From the NCBI GenBank assembly GCA_017506865.1, contig JAFCMP010000090.1:62001-126000 (forward strand): a stretch of DNA of 64,000 bases, read 5' to 3'. The notes under the pieces were generated by a model. The model worked only from the letters and a program-made list of their open reading frames with translations, made no database searches and was not told the origin of the DNA. This DNA comes from Tribonema minus. Its lineage: Eukaryota; Sar; Xanthophyceae; Tribonematales; Tribonemataceae. Position 1 is the stretch's first letter, and each line of letters opens with the position of its first letter. This document shows, in pieces, positions 1 through 12,398 of this stretch. Position numbers and translations under genes: made by a program.

Positions 1-29
1 TACTGTGGCTGTTTGTCACATTCTTTCAG

Positions 30-3000
30 CGCGGTCTGGACTTCCAGCGCAAGCACTGCAGGGAGCCAGTGGAGTGTGTTGATGTGCAGCTTGCGACCTC
101 GCTGGCACTCATACTTCAAAGCCTGCTGCTGAGCACTGATAGCACAAACAGCAGGATAGCTGCACTCACAGAGACAGAACTGCTGCAGCTGGTTGACAAG
201 CTGTTCGCATTTGCGTTCACGTGGTCGATTGGTGGCAGCATAGATGAGACGCAGTGGGAAGCTATGGATCAGTTCACCCGGGACTTGTTCCAGGAGGCTG
301 GCTTGCCTGTTGGGCTGCCACCGTCCGGCACCATCTACGACTTTTACGTCGACCTTACTGCCAGGGAGTTCAGCCCCTGGGCCTCAGTGGTGCCGGCATT
401 TGAGTACAACCCGGCACTGTCGTACTTCCAGCTTGTCGTGCCGACAGTGGACACGGCCCGCTACAGCTACCTCTTCTCTCGGCTCATCGCGCAAAGCAAG
501 CCCATATTCATCACCGGTGCAACTGGCACCGGCAAGACGGTGATGGTGCAGAGCTTACTGGGCAGTCTGGCGGCCGAGCCTGAGGACGGGGGGCAAGGGC
601 TTGTGCACACCACCATCAACTTCTCCGCCCAGACGCAGTCGCTGGTGACGCAGCTGACCATTGAGGGCAAACTGGAGAAGAAGCGCAAGAACCTGCTCGG
701 TCCTGCTGCCGGCCGCAAGATGCTGGTGGTGTTTGTGGACGATGTGAACATGCCGGTGGTGGAGGAGTACGGCGCGCAACCACCTGTTGAGCTGCTGCGC
801 CAGTTCCTTGATTTCAAGGGCTTCTACGACCGCGACAAGCTGTTCTGGAAGGACATCGCGGACACGCTTCTGTTGACTGCTGCGGCGCCGCCTGGGGGCG
901 GGCGCAGCAGAGTGACGCCGCGTTTCACACGCCACTACAATGTGTTCTGCGTCCCGCAAGCCAGTGCCAGTGCGATGTCGCTCATCTTTGGCAGCATGCT
1001 GACGGGCTTCCTGAGTCGCCGGTTTGACCCAGAGATCAAGAAGAAGGCCACTGCAGTGGTGGACGCCACCATTGAGGTCTACACGCGCATATCAGCTGAG
1101 CTGCTGCCAACACCCGCACGTTTTCACTACACATTCAACCTGCGAGATGTGTCCAAGGTTTTCCAGGGCATATTGATGGTCACCAGCAACAAGTGCCAGA
1201 CGCCAGCTACATTCGCTCGCCTATGGCTGCACGAGTGTCAGCGCGTCTTCTATGACCGGCTCATCTGCACCGAGGATCAGCAATGGTTCCATAAGCTGGC
1301 GGTGGAGCTCCTCACACGCCATCTGCAGCTCAGCTGGTCAGCAGAGGAGGTCTTTCTGGAGGACAGTCCCATCGTGTTCTGCGACTTCTTGCGGCCAGGA
1401 GCAGAGGTGTCGTTGTACGAGGAGTGCACGGACATGGCCAAACTGCGCCAGCTGCTTGACGACAGCCTGGACGAGTACAACATGGTATTCGCCAACCAGA
1501 TGAAGCTCGTCTTCTTTGCCGATGCAGTGGTGCACGTGGTGCGCATTAGCCGCATTCTACGACAGCCCAGAGGCAATGCCATGCTGGTGGGTGTTGGCGG
1601 TTCAGGCAAGCAGTCATTGACGCGCATGGCCTCGTTCGTGGCGGGCTACGAGTGCGTTCAGATCGAGATCAACCGCGGCTACGGCTCCAATGAGTTCCGC
1701 AACGACATCAAGGCCATGATGATGAAAGCCGGCATCCTCGGCAAGGGCATCACATTCCTGTTCACCGACACGCAGATCATCGTCAACACCATGATGGAGG
1801 ATATCAACAATCTGCTCAACTCGGGCGAGATACCAAATCTGTTTCAGCCTGAGGAGCTGGACAAGGTGGCCAACGACATGCTGCCTGTGCTGCGGCAGCT
1901 CGGTATCCCGGAGACACGCGACAACTGCTTCATGCACTTTGTGCTCCGTGTACGCGACAACCTGCACATCGTGCTGTGCATGTCGCCGGTGGGCGCAGCT
2001 CTGCGCGTGCACTGCCGCAACTTCCCGTCTCTCATCAACTGCACCACGGTGGACTGGTTCTTCCCTTGGCCAGCGTCTGCACTGATCAGTGTGGCGCAGC
2101 GATTCTTTGAAACTTTGCCGCTGCCATCAGACGAGGTGCGCGCAGGGCTGGTGGGGCTCTGTGGTGAGGTGCACACGAGCGTGGCTTCTGCGGCGGCACG
2201 CTTCTTTGCGGAGCTGCGACGGCAGGTCTACACAACGCCAAAATCATACCTGGACCTGATCAGCTCATACACAGCGCAGCTGGGCACGTGGCAGGCACGC
2301 ATCGAAGAAAAGGCACAGCAGATGGTGGTCGGCATCGCCAAGCTGCGCGAGACCAACTCAGTTGTCACTGGTCTACAGGAAGAGCTGACCAAGCTAGAAC
2401 CGGTGCTAGAGGAGAAAGGTGCGGCCGCAGCGGTGCTGCTGGCCCAGGTGGAGGTGGACAAGGCGGAGGCAGCCCTGGTTAGGGAGCGTGTGTCGAAGGA
2501 GGAGGCACAGGTGGGGAAGCAAGCTGCAGAGGTGGCAGCGGTGCAGGCGGATGCACAAGCAGACCTAGATGTGGCGCTGCCAGCGCTTGAGAAGGCACTC
2601 AAAGCCCTGGATTCGCTGACCAAGGCGGATATCACAGAGGTCAAATCATTCGCAAAGCCACCGGAGGCAGTGCAGACGGTGATGGAGGCAGTGTGCGTAC
2701 TCTTTGAGATGAAGCCTGACTGGGACTCCGCCAAGAAACTGCTCGGCGACAGTCAGTTCATGGACAAACTCAAGGGCTACGACAAGGACAACATCAAAGA
2801 AACGGTCCTGAAGAAAATCAAGGCGTACACTGCCAATCCCAGCATGCAGGTGGACGTGGTGTCCAAGGTCTCCAAGGCGGCAACAGGGCTGTGCATGTTT
2901 GTGCATGCCATGGACGTGTACTCTCGGGTGGCCAAGGTGGTGGCACCCAAGAAGGCACGCGTCGAGGAGATGAGTAAAATCCTGGCGGACGCCAATGCTG

Positions 3001-6000
3001 TTCTGGAGTCAAAGCGCGCAGAGCTTGAGACGGTGGATGCGCGCGTGGCTCATCTTGAGCAGCAGTGTCAGGAGACCATGGAGGAGAAGCAGCGGCTAGC
3101 GGATGAGACAGACACCACCGCGTGTCGACTCGAGCGCGCTGAGAAGCTCACTTCCGGCCTTGCCAGCGAGGGCATACGGTGGGCGGCATCGCTTGAGGAA
3201 TTGAGCCGGCAGAAGGTGGACGTCATAGGTGACGCATTCCTTGGGTGCGCATGCGTCTCATACTACGGGCCATTCACAGGCACATACCGCGATGAGCTGA
3301 TCAGTCACTGGGTTCAGAGTGTGCTGAGTGCAGGTGTGCCCTGCTCGCCAAAGTTCAGCTTGGTGGCCACGCTGGGCAGCGCAGTCGAAGTGCAGGAGTG
3401 GCAGAACATGTCGTTGCCCACGGACAAGGTGTCCACAGACAGCGCTATTCTGGTCACCAAAGGCACACGCTGGCCCCTCATGATCGATCCTCAGAGTCAG
3501 GCGCACAGGTGGATCAAAAACCTGCACCGAAAGGACGGCATTGAGGTGACCACCATGACCAACATCAACCTGCTGCGCACGTTGGAGAGCTGCATTCGTG
3601 TTGGCAAGCCGCTGCTGCTGGAGGATATCGGCGAGCAGCTAGAGCCAGCGCTAGAGCCCATCTTGCAGCGCGCCACCTTCCGGCAGGGCACCAGGCTGCT
3701 CATTCGCATTGGTGACAACAGCGTTGACTACGACCCCAACTTCAAGCTGTACCTCACCACCAAGCTGGCCAACCCGCACTACCTGCCGGAGACCTGCATC
3801 AAAGTGAACGTTATCAACTTCACGGTCACCATGGAGGGACTAGAGGATCAGATTTTGGGGCAGGTGGTGGCCAAGGAGCGGCCAGACGTGGAGAAACGCA
3901 AGACACAACTTCTGCTGCACATGGCGGAGGATAGGAAGCAGCTGCAGGAACTGGAGGCCAAAATCCTTGACCTGCTCTCCAAGTCTACAGGCAATATTCT
4001 TGATGACGAGGTGCTGATCAACACGCTGGCGGACTCAAAGACAACCTCGTCTATCATCAAGGAGCGGGTGGAGGAGTCAGAGAAGACGGAGGTCGACATC
4101 AACAACGCACGCAACGGCTATCGGTCAGCAGCGACGCGGGGGTCTTTGGTGTACTTTGTCATTTCTGACTTAGGTACCATCGACCCCATGTACCAGGTGA
4201 GGTCCTGTTTGTGCTGTTTGTAGATACAAAATGCTACCTTCAAATTGCATGACGTTGCAAGCAGCTGTCAACAAAGACTGTGGACAGTGAGTGCACTTGA
4301 AGGCTTTCTGATTGAATCGATGCGCCATGCATTGGCGCAAAGCTCCAAAGGCGCAAAGTGTACCATGCAGAAGTTCTAATTTGCCACTCTGCTGACGACG
4401 CAGTCACTGTTGTCATCATCTGTCAATACCATCGTGAACCACGCTCACCTGTTCCAATTCGGGGATGCAGCGTTTGTAAATTGATACCCTAACCCTTCAC
4501 TTCCAACAGACTCAGGCCTGCAGAGCAGCGATGCAGGGGCTATGCTGTGCACGGTGTCAGCATTAAGCTCAGCTGTGCATCAAACAGACGCGTCATCTTT
4601 GCTACAAATTCGACATACGGCAGTATGGCAGCAGACCTCAAGAGCTATGACAGCTTGAGACAGAGCCAAGGATCTATGTATTGCATGAATCACCCCACAG
4701 CAACAAAACTTCTTAGCGCGACTCTCTGACTGGTTGATGTCTGTATTAGTCTACACACATCCTGCTCAGACTGCGGACATGTTATAAATGCATTCAAAAG
4801 CACGTTGGTGTACTCACTAAGGCAAAGTTGCGCGGCCTTCAAATTGAGCGGTCATGCTTGCGTGAGTAAATGTGTCAAGCATGCAGCTGCTGCTGCAGCA
4901 GAGGGAATAAGGATGACTTGCTTGCAGAAGACGGACTCTTCATGCGTCAGCAGCAAGCAACCCCCTTCACAAATACGCATCAGGTTTACTAAGTTGCATG
5001 GTGGTCAAACTCGTTGGCGCCACACGAGATCTATGGCCTCCTCCTTGTATGATGGCTGAACATATGCCGGTGCGCGCCCCTCCCCCATTGTTACAGTACT
5101 CGCTGCAATACTACCAAGCTCTGATCGACCGGTGCATTGACAGCAGCGAAACCAGCGAGGACCTGGCTACACGCCTCGACAAGCTCATCACCTACACCAC
5201 CAGCCTCGTCTTCGACAACATCTGCCGCGGCCTGTTTGAGAAGGACAAGCTACTCTTCAGCTCGCTCATGTGCTTTCAGATACTGCGGCATGCGGGGCGA
5301 ATCCCCGTTCAGGAGTGGAATATATTCCTGCGAGGGGCTCCCCCACGCCACCACGAGCACCGGCGCCCCATTCCGGACGAGAAGCGCCTCACACAGCCGC
5401 AGTGGGATTTGCTGTGTGAGCTGGATGAGGTGCTGTCAGCGCCGCCGCAAGCACATGCTGCTGCTGCAGGCGGATCTGCTGCAGCGCATGGCGACGCCAA
5501 AGGTGGCCAAGATGCGACCGCCGCTGCCACAGCTCACAAATCAGTCTCGATGTGCGACAGCATCGCCGCTTCGTGGGATGCCTGGTGCAAGTGGGCGGAC
5601 GCATCCAACGGCACTGGCGGAGGCACGCCAGCTACGCGGCGGCTGCCAGACGACCTGGACGATGTCCTCACCGACTTCCAGAAGTTGCTGGTGGTGAAGG
5701 CTTTCAGGGAGGATCAGCTGCTGGCGGCTATAGCCAACTTTGTTGGACGAAACCTCGGCGAGCGCTTTGCCTCCAGCCCTTCTGCGACCATGGAGGACAT
5801 CTACCTTGACCTGGACAACAAGACACCCTGCATCTTCATACTGTCTAAAGGAGCAGACCCCACAGCCATGCTGCTGCGCTTTGCAGCTAAGATGGGGTAT
5901 CAAGATCGGATGGGCATGGTGTCGCTCGGCCAGGGTCAGGGCCCCTATGCCGCAGAGCTGATTGCTCAAGGCACTAAGACCGGCAACTGGGTGCTCTTGC

Positions 6001-7625
6001 AGAATTGCATGCTCGCCAAGTCCTGGATGCCAGCCTTGGAGCAGATTGTGCTGGCACTGGGGGAAAACGCTGGCACAAACAGCCCCGACTTCCGTCTCTA
6101 TCTCACGTCTGCGCCAGCCCCATACTTCCCGGTATCCATCCTGCAGAATGGCGTGAAGATGACCAACGAGCCGCCAAAGGGTGTGCGGGCCAACGTGTCC
6201 CGGTCATGGGGCAACTTGGTCAAGCCGGAGGACTGGAGTTCCTGTCCAAAGCCCACGCAGTACAAGAAGCTCATGGTGGGGCTGCTCTTTTTTCACGCCA
6301 ACGTACAGGAGCGGCGCAAGTTTGGGCCGCTGGGCTGGAACATTCTGTACGCATTCGATGAGAGTGACCTACAGACATCCATCAGCGTGCTCAGTCGCTT
6401 CCTGCGGGAGGGGGATCACGTGCCCTGGGATGCTCTTCGCTTTGTCACCGGTCACATCAACTATGGCGGCCGTGTCACGGACGACTGGGACAGGCGTTGT
6501 CTCATGAGCATCCTCAGCATCTACCTCAACGAGAACATCCTGCGGAGTGACTTCAAGTTCAGCAGGTCTGGCGTGTACTATGCGCCACCAGCAGGTTCAT
6601 TTGAGGCGGTGGCCAACTACTTCAACACGCTGCCTGCGGTCGACGACCCAGAGATTTTCGGCATGCACCAAAATGCCAACGTCACCTTCAACATGAAAGA
6701 GTCCACCAGCCTCATGGATATTGTCATCAGCCTGCAGCCTCGCGACAGCGGCAGTGCGGGCGGCACCAGCAACGATGACATTATCATTGCTCTGGCGGCA
6801 GACATTGAGCAGCAGCTGCCGGCAATCCTGGACGCTGACGAGGCTGGGCCGACAACGTTTGTCCTCCAGCCCAACGGCCTGCTGTGCTCCCTGGCCATTG
6901 TGCTCAAGCAGGAAATGGCCAAATTCAACGTGCTGCTCACCACCATGCAGGCCACCATCTCAGAGCTCAAGAAGGCCATTCGGGGGCTGGTGGTCATGTC
7001 GCTTGACTTGGACAAGATGTACACCAGCCTCCTCGTCAACCGCGTGCCCATGAACTGGGGCAGGGTGAGCTTTGCCTCCCTCAAGAGCTTGGCGGCATGG
7101 GTCAAGGACCTGGTGGAACGCGTGGCATTCATGCGGACATGGCTTCAGCAGGGGCAGCCGGCGTGCTTCCCGCTGCCAGTCTTCTTCTTTCCGCAAGGCT
7201 TCATGACCGGTACCTTGCAGACGTTCTCCCGCAAGTACCAGGTGGCCATCGACACCCTCAACTTTGAGTACGATATCCTCAATGAGGATCCGTTGCAAGT
7301 AGAGTCCGGCCCCGAGGATGGCGTGCTCTGCTATGGCCTCTGGCTGGAGGGAGCGCGTTGGCATGCGGAAACTGGCCGACTGCAGCCATCGCGTCAGGGT
7401 GAGATGTACACGCAACTGCCGCTCATCCACTTCAAGCCGGCGGCCGGACACAAGCCAGCACCAACAGACTACCAGTGTCCAGTCTACAAAACGGCAGAGC
7501 GGAAGGGCGTTCTGTCCACGACTGGGATGTCCACAAACTTCGTAGTGGCCATCTCCTTACCCACAGACCTGAGCCCCGATACCTGGGTGCTCTACGGAGT
7601 GGCAGCACTTTTAAACCTGACGTGA
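30..7625 (+). CDS. Axonemal dynein heavy chain, C-terminal part (AAA3 to C-terminus), single-headed inner-arm type
   Basis: Motor subunit of ciliary dynein, which slides axonemal doublets by ATP hydrolysis. The window holds the end of the gene as two exons, 30-4196 and 5097-7625, joined in phase 0 across a GT-AG intron. An acceptor (ttctttcag) precedes base 30, so the N-terminal tail, linker, AAA1 and AAA2 lie upstream of the window. Visible in order are the AAA3 P-loop GATGTGKT (516-539) with Walker B VVFVDD near 725, the AAA4 P-loop GVGGSGKQS near 1590, the coiled-coil stalk (about 2300-3150) enclosing the microtubule-binding domain (about 2700-2960, YDKDNI and VAKVVAPK motifs), then AAA5, AAA6 and the C-terminal domain ending in TGA. 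The stalk resembles the DNAH3/DNAH7/DNAH12 group. An Ala/Gly-rich insertion (about 5440-5640) before AAA6 is unusual. The family is certain and the exact inner-arm class is not. Confidence 0.95.
4197..5096 (+). other. Intron of the dynein heavy chain gene
   Basis: The donor cag|gtgagg follows codons for PMYQ, and the acceptor ttgttacag precedes YSLQYYQ. Both sides are phase 0 and the joined protein is continuous with the dynein family at the strut/AAA5-AAA6 boundary. The intron contains no recognisable gene; its short open frames (4547-4729, 4805-5059) are not supported. Confidence 0.9.
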
Positions 7626-8700
7626 GTGTTTGCCTGAGCTGTGGCTGATAGTTTGAGGCAAATGCCGCATGACCGCAGAGTGAAATCTATATGAGACTAT
7701 GACTGTTGTAGCCATCATTGCAGCCGCCTGCCGTAGACTTGCGGTGGATGTTGAAGTCGCATGCTGTGAATTTACGGTGGTCCTGAACGCGAGTGGTGAT
7801 GCATACAGCACTGGTGGCTACTTGCATTATATCTTTGTGCAGGCCTTATTTGCTGGCGTGCTTCTTTTAGCGCACACTTGAAAGCAGCCACAACATCAGA
7901 CGCACAACCTGCACAAGAACAAGTGAAAGATCATTCATCAGCGCTCAGCATGTAGAATATGCAACGCATCAAAAGTTATTTTGTACTGCAAGTACAATAT
8001 GGTTGATGATATGCACCGGACGTCCGTGCATCATTCACGTACTGACATATGATCTACGCCACTTGCGTGCCTGCCTGTGTTCTGTGCAGCGAGTAAGGGC
8101 TGATTGGCGAAGGCGCGGGCGGAACACCACGTTTTTGATGTACACAGTTGTGCTTGTGTTTTGCACTCGTGGCACTCTGCAACGCGCGTGTCAGTGCATT
8201 TTGCCTTTTATTGCTTGTTTGTTTTTTACTTTTCCTGTCCTTGAACCAGCCTTGCCTTGAGGGATTTGCTTGCTTGATTGAGCATCTGTATTCAGCGTAG
8301 ACTTGAGCCCGTATGTGGCAGTTCACGTCAAGACCCTGCAGGCAAAGTTCAAGGTGACGTTTGTAGCACGGCTCAAACGGTCGCATCAGCACAGGGCTGA
8401 TGGCAAAGGCAAGGCCGCAGGACAGATGCTACGAAGTGCACACGATCATTGTGAAGGCACAGCAATGTGGGGAAGGCTGGCATGCGCACAAGAGTGCTGG
8501 TGATCATTGTGTGCGCGCCAGGAACACCGTTGAGTACATTCAAACTCATTATAGCGGGGTCGCGATGAGTCAAAGCCCGACTTCGGTTAACCTTCCCAAG
8601 GCAGGGGGAGGCCCCTGGTTGCCCTGTGTTCAACATATGCCTGGCGTTAGCCGAGGCCCCTTGGTCATGAATGTTTGAAGGATAAGCAGTGGGGGGGCTG
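7626..8700. other. Intergenic spacer downstream of the dynein gene
   Basis: About 1.1 kb with no coding sequence that I recognise and only short frames on both strands. It should hold the dynein 3' UTR. I do not see a canonical AATAAA near the stop codon. Confidence 0.6.
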
Positions 8701-8704
8701 GCAA

Positions 8705-9148
8705 CCTCGAGGATCCGCTCCGCTCATCCGCGACCCTGAAACCCAAAAAGCAACCGAGCACTTATGCTATAGTGAAGTCAGTCAAGACACTAAACTGTTG
8801 AAATTTGACAATGGTAGATTCTTGGCCTCACTTAGACGCACCAGAAGAGCTGTTGGTTGTTGAAGTTGAGACGGGTGGAGCCGTGCTATTGCACGCTGAG
8901 CAGTGATATGACAGTTGAAGTTGGCATGAAGTTGAAGTATGAATATCACCGTTGAAGTACAATATCACATCAGGAACAACATCAAGTTCAACAAGTGAGT
9001 AGTCAGCAGATGCCCCTGACATAGGGCTACAGCATGCCATTACCCAACTTCAACACCTGTTCTGCCCTGGAGACTTTACTATAGCATAAGTGCTCGGTTG
9101 CTCTTTGAGTTTCAGGGTCGCGGATGAGCGGAGCGGATCCTCTCGAGG
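8705..9148. mobile_element. Foldback/MITE-like element with about 75-bp terminal inverted repeats
   Basis: The left arm (8705-8779) and the right arm (9072-9148) are inverted copies with only a few mismatches. Both carry the block GGATCCGCTCCGCTCATCC followed by GCGACCCTGAAAC, then CAACCGAGCACTTATGCTAT. The roughly 290-bp centre has no open frame of note but carries many copies of the word TTGAAGTT. Long inverted arms around a short non-coding centre are typical of non-autonomous foldback elements. No clear target-site duplication is visible, so an inverted duplication of another repeat's end is also possible. Confidence 0.65.
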
Positions 9149-9175
9149 GTACATTCCAATTAATAAAACATTCCA

Positions 9176-9295
9176 GGCGTTTGAGTGGTTGTCGTTGCGA
9201 CACTTTCAGACTGTCATACGACATGTAGATTCCTTACAGCTAGATGCCAATCATCTGGGCTTTTTCGCGCCCTGAGCGAGAATTAATAAAAAGTA
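9176..9295 (+). repeat. Upstream copy of the 120-bp retrotransposon 3'-UTR repeat
   Basis: This 120-bp block is repeated at 10943-11062 in the same orientation with about two differences. It runs from GGCGTTTGAGTGGTTG to AATTAATAAAAAGTA. In the downstream copy the first bases are the last codons of the endonuclease frame plus the 3' UTR, so this upstream copy looks like the extreme 3' end of another, heavily 5'-truncated insertion. Confidence 0.85.
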
Positions 9296-9302
9296 CATAC
9301 AG

Positions 9303-10951
9303 GCGGCACCAGCGGCAGCAGCAGCGGCGGCGCACGGCGCACCTACTCCGGCGGCAGCAGCGGCGGCGGCAGCAGCAGCTGCTCCAGCATCAGAAGCTGC
9401 TGCAGCAGCTGCAGCACATGTTGCATCTCAAGTGGCCTCGGCGGCATCACTAACTGCAGCATCAACAGCAGCTGCTGCGGGCATAGGCAACACAGCTGCT
9501 CCAGGCCCTACTAGGGCTGCTGCAGCACCTGCAACAGGAGCACCGTCGGCAGGCGGCGCCGCAATCATGCCGGCTGCGACAGCGGCAATGGCGGTGGCAG
9601 CGGCCAGTGCGGCAGGTGCTGCACCAACACCTGCGGCAGCAGCAACACCACTGGCAGCAGCAGCAACGGCAGGCGGCGCAGCTGCAGCACCAGCGCACGC
9701 ACCAGCGGCAGCCGTCAATGCAGGCGCTGCGCGTTCCACACCAGCAATGCTACAAGGCGCAGCAGCAGCAGAGGTGGCGCGCCTGCCCCTCATGCGGACG
9801 ATCGCCACAGCTGCCGCATCCCTACGTGCAGCAACAGGTGACAAGCTGGAACATACACTGCCACCAGCGCTAACGCCACTGCAGCAGCAACCACCTACGC
9901 AGCAGCCGCCGCTGCGGCCGACAGCAGGTGGTGGCACTGGTGCGGAGGCTGTTTGCGTACTTGACGCCAGTGCTCTGCAGTTGCAGTGTAGCCTGAAGCG
10001 CCCCAATCAGAGTGCGCTTGCAGATGCCGTCGCTACCGAGCTTGCAGATAAGGTGGAGGCGGACCTGCAACAGCTGCCGCAGGGCACGCAACGCACGCAA
10101 GCACTTGCTCGATTCCGGTCGCAGCGCCACATGCACTCGATCGGCATGGCATTCCTCAACGAGCCCATGTACTCCACAACGGCTTCGTTCGACGGCCTAT
10201 CCTGGCAACTGGCCGTCAAACGCGCCATCGGAGTAGAGGAACAGACGACAGGCTGCAAGCTGTGCGGGAAGTCGCCGGGCGGCACCCTGCATGCACGGCT
10301 ATACGCGTCAAGGCGCACGACACCATCGTCCATAATAGCGTCAAGAGGGCCACGCAGCGCATCCTGCGGCAATACCTCCAAACGGGACTGGTTGACGAGG
10401 TCTACACGCCGTTTCTGGGGTCCGCCGGGCCGCCGGGGAGTCGCAGGATGGACATCGTGCTGCCTGCCGACGCCTTCCCGGTGACCGGCTACGACGACCC
10501 GACACGCCACCTACCGCTCATGGTGGACGTTACCTGCTTCGAGGCACAGGTGGCGTCGCGGGCGGCGAAGACTGCAGCAGACCCTGAGCGATGCTGCCGC
10601 GACCAGGAGGCCGCCAAGACTACCCACTATTCTGGTCATTATGATCAGAATTGCTACAAACTTGCCACTTTGGCAATAGGGTCATTTGGCAGCATCGGGG
10701 AGCAGGGGCGGAAGCTGCTGGAGGCTGTGGCGACGGAGTATGCCAGCAGGATGTCAGTGCCCGGAGGAGCGCGCCCTAAAGCTCTCAAGGGCATCGCCCT
10801 GGCGCGCTTACGCTCGGCACTGTCGGCAGCGCTCCACATGGCGTACTCTGGCCGTGTCATGACACACATGGCAGAATCCAGGGGGGGGGGGCACATGGAG
10901 GAGGACGTAGGGGAGGACCCCGAGATGCCATTTGGCGGCGGTGGCGTTTGA
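9303..10951 (+). pseudogene. Retrotransposon ORF fragment: Ala-rich region, CCHC knuckle, restriction-like endonuclease, broken by a frameshift
   Basis: The frame is open from about 9303 with a poly-Ala/Pro region. It reaches the pre-knuckle motif SFDGLSWQLAVKRAIGV and the knuckle start CKLCGKSPGGTLH near 10254-10292. There it must shift by one base: the rest of the knuckle and the endonuclease continue in the frame that ends at 10951 (ACTAIRVKAHDTIVHN, then RRMDIVLPAD, then VDVTCFEA and KTTHY). These match the family order C-x2-C-x8-H-x-C, an HD/N motif, and a PD-(D/E)xK-like core. The original frame instead runs on to a stop at 10484. The copy therefore cannot make an intact protein unless frameshifting or a sequence error is involved. 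No reverse transcriptase motif is present. Confidence 0.75.
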
Positions 10952-11062
10952 GTGGTTGTTGTTGCGACACTTTCAGACTGTCATACGACACGTAGATTCC
11001 TTACAGCTAGATGCCAATCATCTGGGCTTTTTCGCGCCCTGAGCGAGAATTAATAAAAAGTA
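10943..11062 (+). repeat. Downstream copy of the 120-bp retrotransposon 3'-UTR repeat
   Basis: It contains the TGA stop of the endonuclease frame (10949-10951), a conserved 3' UTR and a terminal TTAATAAAAAGTA. It is nearly identical to 9176-9295. Confidence 0.85.
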
Positions 11063-12390
11063 AGACGGGTCTGTCTGTGGGGGGAGAGTCTTGTAGCTTT
11101 GTTCAGTATCCCTGGTAGTATGTGGGGGACAGTCGCTTGCGGGTGCTTTGTTGGGGGTGATGTGGGGGGCGGGGTGCGGCGTGCAAGCTTTGCATGCTAC
11201 ACCCAAGAGTGAAAACAAGGCGAAACACCTACAACATGGCATTTCCACAGCCACAAGTGGAATATAATAAAAGTACATTCCAGACCACACCCCACTACAC
11301 GAACATATGCTACGCCAGCTACCATGCTACTGCAACATCCCCCCCCCCCTGTTGCTACTAATAGGCACGCACCCCTGTCACAAGTGCCGTTGCCACCATC
11401 AACAGGCAGCACTGGCAACTGCCTGCACTACCACGGGTACTACCCCGAACTGCCACTGCCCCCGCCATCACTGGCACCCCCCCCTTCACCCCCCCACACC
11501 CCCGCCCCCCTGCCCCCCCCCCCCCCCCCCCCCCCCCCCACTTTCACTGCCGTCAAGGAACGGTGTGAGGTCTTTGCCAACGCAGACGCCGAGGCCCCGC
11601 CCATTTGCCGGATTTTGATGCGTGATGTGCTCAGTGCAGCGCATACTTGCAGCTACATAATGACCGAAAAGTCCCCAGCACAACCTTGTGCAGTCCCAGC
11701 AAAGCCCTCTGGCATATGCACTAATTGCAAAGGGCATGGCAGGCTGCAGTCCCCAAGTGATCCAAGTGCTTGTTGACAACACACTGCCAAGTCCACACTC
11801 GCTGTCTGTGTGTTTTAGAGATCTCTAAAGAAAGAGAGGAGAGGCACACGATTTATTCACCCTTGACCTCGTGATTTAGCCAGTGACACTAGCATTTCAG
11901 AGGCAGTCACATCTTGCAATGTAGGGTGCACATAGAACCAACTGACTTTAGTGCATGGCCTGTTGGCATGGCCCCTATGTTGACACCATCAGACAAGTGC
12001 CAGCAGTGGCTGCCATGCCACACACATGCGTGTCTCAAACAAAAATCAAGTGTCAACAGCAACAGGAAACAACTGTACGTAGCCCAGTTGCCCTCCCCCG
12101 CCCCCCCTTCAAGTTGGTACATGCCTGCCCGGCGGCGCCCGCGATCTACATGACCAATGGAATGAAATCAATTCACGATTGGCCAATAAACACACGTCCA
12201 CTTAGTGTGACCTGTGTGTGCCACCGCAGCCTGAGTTGGGCAAACGCCCGGGCGCATGCGAATCCGATTGACCATATAATACACATAGGCTGAGGATCGT
12301 GTTCATGTCAAACTTCGACCAAAACGGGCCAAAAAGCTGGCACCAGCAAGGGTTGCGAGCCAGCATGCTGGCAGGCATTCATTCCACTTC
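11063..12390. other. Low-complexity spacer with poly-C tracts
   Basis: C-rich tracts at about 11341-11350, 11475-11500 and an uninterrupted run of about 27 C at 11513-11539 create long Pro-coding frames (for example 11324-11776) that I do not accept as genes. Nothing else is recognisable. Confidence 0.5.
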
Positions 12391-12398
12391 GGTTCACC

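Larger units (their letters stand above)
9296..11062 (+). mobile_element. 5'-truncated non-LTR retrotransposon, restriction-like-endonuclease (CRE/R2/NeSL-like) class
   Basis: Only the 3' part of the element is present: an Ala-rich stretch, the region before the zinc knuckle, a CCHC knuckle, a restriction-like endonuclease, and a 120-bp 3' UTR ending in TTAATAAAAAGTA. No reverse transcriptase core is seen, so the copy is 5'-truncated, which is usual for target-primed reverse transcription. The copy starts immediately after the 3' UTR of another copy (9176-9295), giving a head-to-tail pair. The class assignment rests on the CCHC, HD, and D...DVT order. The precise clade is not determinable. 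Confidence 0.75.

Noticed and set aside
9428..10006. Minus-strand Ala-rich frame opposite the retroelement
   Set aside because: It is an antisense reading of GCN repeats. The plus frame carries the knuckle and endonuclease motifs.
9176..11062. LTR retrotransposon with 120-bp LTRs
   Set aside because: The encoded domain is a non-LTR restriction-like endonuclease, and the right-hand repeat starts inside the coding end and ends in an AATAAA-type 3' tail. No protease, integrase or primer-binding site is seen.
11324..11776. Pro-rich 150-residue frame
   Set aside because: It is driven by poly-C tracts, with no splice, start or family support.
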